Source of the DNA: Planctomycetota bacterium | GTDB taxonomy: Bacteria > Planctomycetota > Phycisphaerae > Phycisphaerales > SM1A02 | DNA: 21,374 nucleotides | Direction: 5' to 3' | Assembly: GCA_003671065.1 (NCBI GenBank) | Contig: QWPU01000013.1 | Span: 1-21,374, forward strand | Part shown: positions 1 to 7,444 of the stretch, piece by piece | Numbering within the stretch: the stretch's first letter is position 1 | How the letters are laid out: every line of letters starts with the position of its first letter | The notes under the pieces: generated by a model | Seen by the model: only the letters and a program-made list of their open reading frames with translations | Database searches by the model: none | What the model was told of the DNA's origin: nothing | Translations under genes and position numbers: made by a program

Positions 1-14
1 TCAATCTTTGTGAA

Positions 15-131
15 TCACACATCAAGGTCATTCGCGCGTTGCAACGCTTTGCGCACCACATCATCAATATCGTCATCACTCGCAATCATGAAACGATACA
101 TGATGCGATTCTTCTTTTCCGTCGAGTTCCA
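15..131 (-). other. C-terminal fragment of an unrecognised protein
   Basis: A short minus-strand reading frame is open between an upstream TGA and the TGA at 15-17. It encodes roughly 38 residues ending in DDIDDVVRKALQRANDLDV. The first ATG in frame is at 101, which would give a 28-residue peptide. The acidic-then-amphipathic composition looks like real coding sequence rather than an antisense shadow, but it has no credible start and no recognised family. It lies just downstream, in transcription sense, of the nagB tail remnant at 158-305. It is most likely the end of a decayed gene. Confidence 0.25.
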
Positions 132-157
132 CACGCCACTTCATGAACATCGTCGCG

Positions 158-305
158 TCAATCCAACCGCTTGCCATCCCAACGCACGAACGATTCGATC
201 GCTTCATACTCCGCAAGCCCGAGCGCGTCATAGAGCCGCGCGGTGGTTGCATCGCGTTGCGTTTGCGCGCAACTTCATCGGGTGCAAGTGGCACCGAGAT
301 GTCGG
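158..305 (-). pseudogene. Remnant of the 3' end of a nagB/PIG-L fusion gene
   Basis: This is a decayed second copy of the last part of the gene at 5445-7378. Read on the minus strand, a first segment encodes VPLAPDEVARKR. After a frame change, a second segment encodes DATTARLYDALGLAEYEAIE and runs on to a terminal WDGKRLD and the stop at 158-160. The intact counterpart at 5445-5740 has about 30 further residues between these segments, so the remnant has lost about 85 nt, which is not a multiple of three. Over 158-253 the two copies differ at about 7 of 95 positions, and about five of those differences are synonymous. Both copies therefore seem to have evolved under protein selection before this one broke. 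Upstream of about 305 the similarity is lost. Confidence 0.7.
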
Positions 306-310
306 TGCCG

Positions 311-673
311 TCAGTCTGTTTCCTTCCTCAGTTTCTTTTCCCATTCCGCTCGTCGCGCTATTCGCGCGATACGGCTTTCCTCGATCCGTGCGGCGTCCGT
401 TTCCGCGTCCGCCGCCGGCTTGCACGCATCGCGCCAAGCGACGACAACCGCAGCGTGCGCGTCGATCCAAGCCTTCGCGATGGCTGGACCTCGGCGAGCG
501 GTTGGGGCGGCGCCCGCGCGGTCGGTTCCGCGGGCAACTTGCCTGACCGCATGATTTTCTATGAACGCCGTAGGAAAGGAGTGCCCAAATCATCGTCACC
601 ACGAACACGATGACAACGGACGGAAGAGCAAAAATGCATCGGCGGCCTCAAACATATCTAGGAAAGGGGCCAT
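311..673 (-). pseudogene. Frameshifted small membrane protein, possible relic
   Basis: Three overlapping minus-strand frames together resemble one short protein. From ATG 671-673 the first frame reads MAPFLDMFEAADAFLLFR. A second frame then encodes a strongly hydrophobic segment, PSVVIVFVVTMIWALLSYGV, which is a plausible membrane helix. A third frame reads AIAKAWIDAHAAVVVAWRDA and then a charged helical tail ending RAEWEKKLRKETD at the TGA at 311-313. Two frame changes are needed to join them and no segment has a clear ribosome binding site. I do not recognise a family. Because the opposite strand is also partly open, these segments could be chance frames in GC-rich DNA. Confidence 0.25.
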
Positions 674-842
674 CGCCAACTGCGATCAATCCTCCATCGC
701 CTCTGAAAGTTACCTGCTGCCTCCGCGCGCGAATGTGCGAGACTTCACTGAGTACGGCACAGTCATTGGTGAACTCAATGGCTTCAACTATTCAGACGGT
801 GATCAAGTTGATCACGCGATCTTGCGCATTGGACAGAAGTAA
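561..842 (+). other. Open frame with a zinc-ribbon-paralogue-like tail
   Basis: A 93-residue plus-strand frame lies before the first zinc-ribbon gene. Its first half, rich in His, Asn, Ser and Lys, does not look like a protein domain. The second half, from about DFTEYGTVIGELNGF to the end, has normal coding composition. The DNA at 798-818 matches 5135-5155 at 19 of 21 positions. That second stretch is in the 3' end of the second zinc-ribbon gene, and both encode GD(Q/G)VDHA in the same frame. A further 21-nt match, 20 of 21 identical, covers the junction 873-893 against 5167-5187. I read this as the relic 3' end of a lost paralogue upstream of the gene at 888. It is probably not a functional gene. 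Confidence 0.35.
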
Positions 843-887
843 ACGCGTGACTCGTCGCGCGATCTCACCTTTAACCGAGACAGCACG

Positions 888-3005
888 ATGAACTACCTAG
901 CGATCCCCGATTGGGTTTGGGACAACCTCCACTACGCTGCGCCACTTCTCGCGTTGTTCGCAGGCGCGTTCATCATTCAAGGTGTCATCGGCGCACGGCG
1001 CGGTTGGCATCCGACATGCCGCCGCTGCAAGCATGACCTCCGAGCAGCGAGCGCTGGTGTTGGCGGAAGTCTCACAGTGTGTCCAGAGTGCGGCGCGGAT
1101 CTGCAGCCATCGCGCGCTGTGGCCACAGGGCGATTGCGTGTGCGACCGTGGCTAGTCGTCGTTGGCATTGCGTTTGGAGTGACCGCTGGATACGCGTCAA
1201 GCACATTGGAGACCGGTCGCTTGAGACAGTTGCGCATGGAACTCATCGCAAGCATGCCAGCGACTGATCTTGTCGGCGAGATATTCAACGGTGGGAAGCG
1301 CGGAAATTTTGCCTTCAGCGCGCTCCAGCCACAGCTCAAAAATCGACCTCAATCGGGGAGCTCGATTCCGAGCGGCGTACTTCTCGGCGCAATTCTCGAC
1401 GCGCTCAAGCACTGTTCCGAAAACGGGCAGCTCCCGTCCATGCGCAACATCCCGTCTCAACTCTTTCAAGCCCTCGATGAGCGCGAACTCACAGCGCTCA
1501 TTCCACTTGCAGTTGAAGAACTGCTCGAGAGTCGTGGAGCCAAGCGCGAGCTGCTCGATGTCCTGATCGCAGCCACTTCGAGTGGCGCCGAGGGCGAGAC
1601 CAAACATCTTGAGCAACTCGCCACCCTGCTTGAACTCAGTCCGCAAGGAAAAGCACTGCTGCAGCCACGACCTGAGGTGCGTGATACCCCCGCACAAGGC
1701 ACCATTCTCGACGTCCACTTCGCTCCGCTCGTTCGCTTGCGCGACGCAAACCGGCGCGGGGACATGGATCCGACCGTTGAACGCGAGTTCATTTCCGATC
1801 GCTGCGAGTTACGTTCTGCGGCCGCATCGACCGAGGCGCTCCCGCGAGCCTTGAGCGTGATCCAACCGCGTGCAATTGACCAACGGCACTACGACGCACC
1901 ACACATGCGAGTACTCATAGACGCGCCGCCTGGCGAGTATCAGCTGAAGATCACAGGCGTGCTCGTGCCTCGCGTGCTCGTGCCGCGAGCAAAAATCGGA
2001 TCACTCGACGAGCCCGAGCGACCGTCGCCTACTCAAGCTGCCGCGATCGAAGGGGCGATCGCTGTTGATGAAACGATCAGTGTCACGGTTCGCGCGCGCG
2101 AAGTCGCCACCATCCATTACACGCAGGACGAGGCGGCGATGGTTGCATTCGCGGAGTGCCTGGCATCGGCGCGTCTCAAAGACAATCGCGGTTTGGGTTA
2201 CACCTTTAAACTTGGGAGCATGCAATCTCGCGAGCGCGATGACATCAATGTCTCCTACGCGCTGCGAACAACTGCCGTGCAAGGCGAAGTGCGCCGCGCG
2301 ATGGGCTCTATGAGCGGAGAAGTCAACGGCGGTTCGCACAGCGACTCAAATGGAATACTGCCACAAGAGTTTGATGTCGCGAAGCCTTTCGAAATCGAAC
2401 TGCAACCTGATCCGACTTCGGATGCGCTCTCAACGCGGTCCCGCACCGATGGTGTTGAACGCCTCTGGGCGAAATTTGTGCTGCAGTTTGCAAACGCAAC
2501 CGCGAAACCCGTGGTCACGACCGCGTTGATTCCACTCGGGGAAGCACAAGGTCGAGCAGTGGATGACGACGCCATGCGCAGCGTGCTCAATGCGTATGTC
2601 GAGCGACTTGCTCCGCGCGCACTCGATCCGTTCCGCGATCGGGGGCGAGGCACGACTCCGCGCGACACCGTTCGAATGGAGCCTGCGCGCAAGCAGTACG
2701 CAGCACTCGCCACGCCAACAGTGAGCGGACGATTGGAACTGTTCGCGGGCGAACGACTCGCAGCGCCCTCGGTGGATTGGTTCGGTTCGATCACGCATGG
2801 GCGCGCGCCGGGAGAGTTCAAACCCGTCTTCGATGTCGCCAACAGCGAGCCGCTCACGCTGCGTTACACGCCCGATGTGCGCATCGGTGAAGCTCTTGCA
2901 GGTGGACCGTTCGACTACATCGGCGTCCCGTTCGAACTGCGCTATGCAACTGGCACCTCGCCACCAACGCTGGTGTTTCTTGAAAACGCGAGTCCGAAGA
3001 AGTGA
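888..3005 (+). CDS. Zinc-ribbon membrane protein of unknown function, paralogue 1
   Basis: This 705-residue protein belongs to a family I cannot name. It has a first hydrophobic helix at about residues 16-36, then a treble-clef-like zinc ribbon with GWHPTCRRCKHDLR (C44, C47) and CPECG (C65, C68), then a second helix at about 87-104. A long hydrophilic region of about 600 residues follows. The hairpin-like topology would place the ribbon on one side of the membrane and the C-terminal region on the other. The C-terminal part contains beta-rich repeats such as PPGEYQLKITGVLVPRVLVP and two similar segments containing KPFEIEL and EPLTLRY. The next gene is a clear paralogue 35 nt downstream. The ribosome binding site is weak, and the start was chosen because the N-terminal architecture matches the neighbour. 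A function cannot be deduced. The ribbon may be purely structural. Confidence 0.85.
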   Translation: MNYLAIPDWVWDNLHYAAPLLALFAGAFIIQGVIGARRGWHPTCRRCKHDLRAASAGVGGSLTVCPECGADLQPSRAVATGRLRVRPWLVVVGIAFGVTAGYASSTLETGRLRQLRMELIASMPATDLVGEIFNGGKRGNFAFSALQPQLKNRPQSGSSIPSGVLLGAILDALKHCSENGQLPSMRNIPSQLFQALDERELTALIPLAVEELLESRGAKRELLDVLIAATSSGAEGETKHLEQLATLLELSPQGKALLQPRPEVRDTPAQGTILDVHFAPLVRLRDANRRGDMDPTVEREFISDRCELRSAAASTEALPRALSVIQPRAIDQRHYDAPHMRVLIDAPPGEYQLKITGVLVPRVLVPRAKIGSLDEPERPSPTQAAAIEGAIAVDETISVTVRAREVATIHYTQDEAAMVAFAECLASARLKDNRGLGYTFKLGSMQSRERDDINVSYALRTTAVQGEVRRAMGSMSGEVNGGSHSDSNGILPQEFDVAKPFEIELQPDPTSDALSTRSRTDGVERLWAKFVLQFANATAKPVVTTALIPLGEAQGRAVDDDAMRSVLNAYVERLAPRALDPFRDRGRGTTPRDTVRMEPARKQYAALATPTVSGRLELFAGERLAAPSVDWFGSITHGRAPGEFKPVFDVANSEPLTLRYTPDVRIGEALAGGPFDYIGVPFELRYATGTSPPTLVFLENASPKK

Positions 3006-3040
3006 ACTGACCGACTACGAACATACACGAGGAGATCAGC

Positions 3041-5185
3041 ATGACTGTGTTCGACATTCCTGAATTCGTTTGGACTGCGCTGCCGTTTAGCGCAATGGTG
3101 ATCGCGCTCATCGCTGGAGTGCTGTTGATCAACGCGATCTGGGGCCGTCGCACGGGTTGGCATCCAATCTGCCGCGCGTGCAAACACGACTTGCGCGGCG
3201 TCGACCTCACAACTACGCACTGCCCTGAATGCGGCACAGACGTCGCGAAACGCGGCGCCGTTGTTGTCGGCCGCAGGCGCGTGCGGCCGATGCTCTTGCT
3301 CGTTGCGCTCATGATGGTCGGACTCGCGGGCGCGGCAACGCATTACTTGGAGCGTACGAAGCTCACCGCGCTTCGCTACGAAGGCGCGATGTATGCGCCT
3401 GTCGAGTTGCTGGTCGAGATCGTCCTGACCAAATCGCAGCAGACTGCCGAGTGCTCGTTCGCCTACCAAGCACTGCGCAATCTGTCCGAAGCATCACACG
3501 CTCCGCAGGGCACGTACTCGACGCAGGTGCGCGACGGCATCCTCGCTGTAATCGCTGCGAAGAGACTGGCTGGAACCGCTCAATACAACTTAATGCAGCA
3601 TTCCATGGCAAGCATAGACATCGCCCGCATGCTCAATGAAGCCGAGATAATCACGCTTGGAGAGCACGCGCGCGCCGACCTCATCGCGAGCAACGGAACG
3701 CAGAGCGAACTCTGCGGCTACCTGTTCGATGTGGTGCAGCAATTGCCGAGGTTTCAGATCCCAGTGCGTGCGCTCCTCGTGTCATTGGTGAACAGTGACG
3801 ACAGTCGTTCTTTGTTCTTTCCGCAACTGCGCTCCCGAGCTGCTGTGTCCAAACGTGTACTCATTATTGACGTGTACCAGCGGCCTCTACATTACTCCCT
3901 CATCGCGGGCGCGAACGCCGACATCATGCCGAGCTATGAGTTGCTTGTCGAGAGCGCTGAACTCACATCGAAAGGTGATGCTTCGGTCCACATCATCAAT
4001 CAACTTTCCGATGGTGGCGTGGAGCGCAGCCCCGGTCGCGCGCGCGAGATTCGGTTGCTTGCCGACGCGCCTGCGGGGATCTACCAATTGCGCGTGCGTG
4101 GCGTCATTGTGCCCGATCACTTGATGCCGAAAGAGAATGTCCAGAAAGGTCAGCAGAAGGGACAGATCGCTCGAGTCACCGCAACCGAGGCTGCGGCGAT
4201 CGACTGCACGTATCCGTTCGATCAGACCATAGACATCGAACTCATCGAGTCGCGCAGTATCTCCGAGTGCGTCGCAACGCATGACGAGGCGTTGGCCACG
4301 ACGACGATGGAGGCGCTGCGCTCAAGCACATTCGAACAGAAGAAGGGCATCGCGTTCAAGCCGAACTGCCCCACGCTGCCTCCTCAAAACACTGCTGTGG
4401 CACTCAGCTTCACCATGTCTGTCGAACAGGACACACAGAAGTGCGTGTTTGGCAAGTGCGTGTTTCGTAAAGCGTCGGATGAACAATATCGCGCGATCCT
4501 GACCAACGGAGTGCTCCCTCCCTCGATCGATCACACGAAACCGTTTGTGATTCGACTTGTTCCAAACGCGAATGAACTCTACTTGGGGGGCCAGTTCAAC
4601 AACGCAACGTTGATTCCTTATCTCGCACATGAATTCACGCTGCAGTATCAAGATATGAACGCAACGCCCCAAGTGGATCAGCGTGCCATCATGAATACTC
4701 CGACTGCGCAGGCGCGCGAACTCGACGACGCACGCCGCGCGCAACTGATCGCAGCATTGGGAGTCGCGCGCGCGACGACCGATCGCCTCACGGCGACGCA
4801 CTCTCCACGACTGGATGTTTCGTTTGTGTGCGACGAAACCGATCGGTCGATTGCGAATGCACCGACGATTGGTCTCGCAGGACGTCTCGAACTTCGTTCG
4901 GAAGGTCGCCTGATCTCGCCTGTGTTCAATGTCCTCCGTGACGACATCCGCGCGCTCCGACCTCTCTATTTCGACTTGATCCTCGATGCCGATCTCACGA
5001 AACCCTTCGAGATCAACTACATCCCTATCACGGAGTTCGATGGGCCGCGCGCGCGCGCACCCTTTGATTTCCTCGATGCGCGCTTCACGATTGGCGTGCC
5101 ATCGCTCGACAACCCTGCGTCAACGCTGCGGTTTGGTGATGGAGTTGATCACGCGGCCCCTCCGTCAACCGAGACGGCACGATGA
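3041..5185 (+). CDS. Zinc-ribbon membrane protein of unknown function, paralogue 2
   Basis: This 714-residue paralogue of the preceding gene has the same plan. It has a helix at about residues 15-36, a GWHPICRACKHDLR / CPECG zinc ribbon (C44, C47, C61, C64), a second helix after VRP at about 83-101, and a long soluble C-terminal region. Shared blocks include APAGIYQLRVRGVIVPDHL (compare PPGEYQLKITGVLVPRVL), TxxxAAAIxxxxxxDxTIxxxxxxxR, KPFVIRLVPN and KPFEINYIP. A good ribosome binding site, GAGGAG, precedes the ATG by about 6 nt, so this start is secure. The spacing of 35 nt from paralogue 1 indicates a tandem duplication and probably one transcript. The stop overlaps a following ATG as ATGA. 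Function is unknown. Confidence 0.87.
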   Translation: MTVFDIPEFVWTALPFSAMVIALIAGVLLINAIWGRRTGWHPICRACKHDLRGVDLTTTHCPECGTDVAKRGAVVVGRRRVRPMLLLVALMMVGLAGAATHYLERTKLTALRYEGAMYAPVELLVEIVLTKSQQTAECSFAYQALRNLSEASHAPQGTYSTQVRDGILAVIAAKRLAGTAQYNLMQHSMASIDIARMLNEAEIITLGEHARADLIASNGTQSELCGYLFDVVQQLPRFQIPVRALLVSLVNSDDSRSLFFPQLRSRAAVSKRVLIIDVYQRPLHYSLIAGANADIMPSYELLVESAELTSKGDASVHIINQLSDGGVERSPGRAREIRLLADAPAGIYQLRVRGVIVPDHLMPKENVQKGQQKGQIARVTATEAAAIDCTYPFDQTIDIELIESRSISECVATHDEALATTTMEALRSSTFEQKKGIAFKPNCPTLPPQNTAVALSFTMSVEQDTQKCVFGKCVFRKASDEQYRAILTNGVLPPSIDHTKPFVIRLVPNANELYLGGQFNNATLIPYLAHEFTLQYQDMNATPQVDQRAIMNTPTAQARELDDARRAQLIAALGVARATTDRLTATHSPRLDVSFVCDETDRSIANAPTIGLAGRLELRSEGRLISPVFNVLRDDIRALRPLYFDLILDADLTKPFEINYIPITEFDGPRARAPFDFLDARFTIGVPSLDNPASTLRFGDGVDHAAPPSTETAR

Positions 5186-5286
5186 ACTGGACCTCCCCAC
5201 TCTCGCTGGACACTACTCATCGGCAAGTTTTTGACCTCAACAAAAGAAGCGAAGATTCCGACAGCGCCAACGGCGCGATCACATGA
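5182..5286 (+). pseudogene. Aborted start of a possible third zinc-ribbon paralogue
   Basis: An ATG overlaps the stop of the preceding gene (ATGA) and opens a 34-residue frame beginning MNWTSPLSLDTT. The 21-nt sequence around this ATG (5167-5187) differs at one position from the sequence around the start of paralogue 1 (873-893). That suggests both are the same tail-to-head junction of a tandem array. Beyond the first few codons the frame resembles neither paralogue, so if it was a third copy it was cut off almost at once. It could also be an unrelated chance frame. Confidence 0.3.
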
Positions 5287-5438
5287 TTGCGATTCGCAGG
5301 AATGATCGTTTCGCACGGCGAAATGCCGACGTCCTTCGCAAGCGAACGACAGAGATCGAGCAGCGCATCGCGCGATAGAGCGAGGTGGTGGTGCGTTTCG
5401 AAGGTTTGTCGGCGGGCATCGCGATACGCCGTACACAA
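5217..5438 (-). other. Small open frame downstream of the nagB-like gene, unrecognised
   Basis: A 73-residue minus-strand frame could start at the TTG at 5436-5438. It begins a few bases after the stop of the nagB tail and in the same frame. Its product contains FETHHHLALSRDALLDLCRS, then CETIIPANRNHVIAPLALS and SLLLL. This has convincing protein-like composition and could be the C-terminal piece of a larger protein. It has no ATG or GTG start and no obvious ribosome binding site. I do not recognise a family. Either a displaced gene end or a small gene read through from nagB is possible. Confidence 0.3.
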
Positions 5439-5444
5439 GTCGCG

Positions 5445-5816
5445 TCAATCCAACGGCTTGCCATCCCAACGCACGAATGATTCGATCGCTTCATACTCGG
5501 CAAGGCCGAGCGCGTCGTAGAGTCGCGCGGTGGTTGCATTGCGTTGCTCGGCGCGTTCCCAGAATTCGCGGTCATCGGCGCCAGGGAAGAGCGCGCGATC
5601 TTTCTGCGATTGGTGCTTGAAGATCGCGGTGCGTTTGCGCGCGACTTCATCGGGCGAGAGCGGCACTGCCATCTCGGTTTGTTCGACATCCCACTCTTGC
5701 CATGCGCCGCGATAGAGCCATGTCGTGCATGACTTCATCCATTCATCGTGCTCGCACTCACGCAACGCGCGGAAAATCGCAGCTAAACACACGCGATGCG
5801 TTCCGTGCGGATCAGC
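5445..5816 (-). pseudogene. Out-of-frame C-terminal part of the NagB/PIG-L fusion
   Basis: This segment encodes the last 120 or so residues of the protein whose main frame ends at 5783, but in another frame. It begins ADPHGTHRVCLAAIF at 5816, continues through WLYRGAWQEW, VPLSPDEVARKR, IFKHQSQKD and LYDALGLAEYEAIESFVRW, and stops at 5445-5447. ADPHGTHR carries the third zinc-ligand histidine of the PIG-L deacetylase fold. In intact homologues, as I recall them, about 15 residues separate VKxLL from ADPHGTHR. Here the two abut, so about 40-45 nt are missing and the frame is lost. No start codon with a ribosome binding site precedes this piece. The reading frame is otherwise clean, so the lesion is recent or an assembly error. 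Confidence 0.8.
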
Positions 5817-7378
5817 AACGACTTCACAAGCTCGATGTCGTCAGTACCCAGCGGCTTCTTACGTACGCGACCCGTTTCATAAAACGGCATGTCGAGAAAG
5901 TGCAGATGTTCGTCGGTCACGCCGCAGTACAAGCCCGCCGCGCGTGCTTCGCCGCGACGAATGATGCCCTTCAGTTTCTGCACCGCCGCCGCATCGACTT
6001 CGCCTGGACGCTTGGCGCGCAGTGCTTTCGCAACATCGCTTTCCATGAGTTCGGTCTTGGCGGCATCGAAACCAAACGCGCTGTTGAAATCGGTTGCGAA
6101 ATCAAGAAAGCGCAGCGCTTCCGCATCGAACACCGCGATATTGCCTGAGGTTTGATAGGCGACATGCACTTCGTGACCTTGATCAACAAGGCGAATGAGC
6201 GTGCCGCCCATCGAGATCACATCGTCATCGGGATGCGGACTGAAGATGAGCACGCGCTTTGGGAAGAGTTCGTCGCCTGCTCGATGCGTGTCACCCACGC
6301 GCTTGCGTGACGCAGGTTTCCCGCCAGGCCAACCTGTGATCGAGCGCTGCAAATCGCGGAAGACCATGATGTTGAGGTCGTATGCCTTGCCGCGCAGCGC
6401 CAAGAGATCTTGCAAGTGATGCTCGTTGTAATCCTCAGTGGTGAGTTTGAGAATCGCTTTCTTCGTCGTGCGCGCCAGCCAAATCACTGCCTTGCGCGCG
6501 AGTGCGTCATCCCAGTGCAGCGCGTGCGCGGCGGAACACCACGGCGCTTTGCAACGCTCGAGTTCAGCGGCAGCGGCAAGATCGAGATACACCTGCGCAT
6601 TCGCGTGTTCTTGCAAGAAACTCGCCGCAACTGAAATAGTCACTGGTCCTTGCACCGCCCGCGCGACCACAGGCGCCTTGCCTTCACCGAACGCCAACAT
6701 CACGACGCGCTTCGCTTCGAGAATCGTGCCAACACCCATCGTGACCGCGCGCGTTGGGACATTCTCTTCGCCGAAGAAATCGCTCGCGGCATCTTTGAGT
6801 GTCACGCGATCAAGGGTAATCACCCGCGTACGGCAATTGCGTGACGAGCCTGGTTCGTTAAAACCAATGTGACCCGTGCGTCCGATGCCGAGCAACTGCA
6901 GATCAATGCCACCCGCTGCGCGAATCGCTTGTTCGTAGCGGTCACACATCGCACGCACATCGTCCTCGCTCGCAGTGCCGTCAGGAATGTGTGTATTCGC
7001 CGCAGGAATATCAACGCGATCAAACAAGTGCTCACGCATGAAGCGGTGGTAACTCTGCAACTCCTGTGGTCGCATGGGCCAGTACTCATCGAGATTAAAC
7101 GTCACTACATTCGCAAACGACAGACCTTCCTCACGATGCAAACGCACAAGCTCGTCATACACGCCCGTTGGAGTCGAGCCCGTGGCAAGACCAAGCACGC
7201 ACTGCTCGCCGCACGCGGCCTTCGCGCGAATGAGATCCGCGATCTCGCGCGCGACAGTCGCCGACACATCCTTCGCGCGTTCAAACACTCGCGTGGTCAT
7301 GCGCTCAGCAGGTGAAGGAGTTTCAAAGTAAGCGGGCGTGCGTGTCACGGGTTTTGTTTCGATGGTGGTCAAGGACAT
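5783..7378 (-). CDS. nagB: Glucosamine-6-phosphate deaminase (NagB) fused to a PIG-L deacetylase domain, truncated
   Basis: The N-terminal half is a glucosamine-6-phosphate deaminase/isomerase, which converts glucosamine-6-phosphate to fructose-6-phosphate and ammonia. Visible motifs are LGLATGSTPTGVY (about 62-74), FNLDEYW (94-100) and GIGRTGHIGFNEPGS (164-178). A linker at about 300-370 leads to a PIG-L/LmbE zinc-dependent deacetylase domain with FSPHPDDDVISMGGT (379-393). Such fusions are usually about 640-660 residues. This frame ends at 531 with the non-homologous tail RTERIACV, because a small deletion near 5813-5822 shifts the frame. The rest is encoded out of frame at 5445-5816. The deaminase half is complete, but the deacetylase half should be inactive. 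The start at 7378 has only a weak ribosome binding site (GAAGA). It follows aroC on the same strand after 66 nt. Confidence 0.85.
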   Translation of the reverse strand: MSLTTIETKPVTRTPAYFETPSPAERMTTRVFERAKDVSATVAREIADLIRAKAACGEQCVLGLATGSTPTGVYDELVRLHREEGLSFANVVTFNLDEYWPMRPQELQSYHRFMREHLFDRVDIPAANTHIPDGTASEDDVRAMCDRYEQAIRAAGGIDLQLLGIGRTGHIGFNEPGSSRNCRTRVITLDRVTLKDAASDFFGEENVPTRAVTMGVGTILEAKRVVMLAFGEGKAPVVARAVQGPVTISVAASFLQEHANAQVYLDLAAAAELERCKAPWCSAAHALHWDDALARKAVIWLARTTKKAILKLTTEDYNEHHLQDLLALRGKAYDLNIMVFRDLQRSITGWPGGKPASRKRVGDTHRAGDELFPKRVLIFSPHPDDDVISMGGTLIRLVDQGHEVHVAYQTSGNIAVFDAEALRFLDFATDFNSAFGFDAAKTELMESDVAKALRAKRPGEVDAAAVQKLKGIIRRGEARAAGLYCGVTDEHLHFLDMPFYETGRVRKKPLGTDDIELVKSLLIRTERIACV

Positions 7379-7444
7379 TCTTCGTTGGCTGGTGCTTGGA
7401 TGATCCTAACTCAACACGACAACACGATGCCGTGCTGAAAACCC

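Noticed and set aside
143..613. Long plus-strand frames in the left 600 bases
   Set aside because: Open in several frames at once because of GC-rich composition. The minus strand has recognisable nagB-tail homology, so these are not supported as genes.
153..5450. A mobile element with att sites between the nagB-end repeats
   Set aside because: The repeats have the right position and orientation for a 3'-end integration site. However, there is no integrase, transposase or terminal inverted repeat in between, so I report only the repeats.
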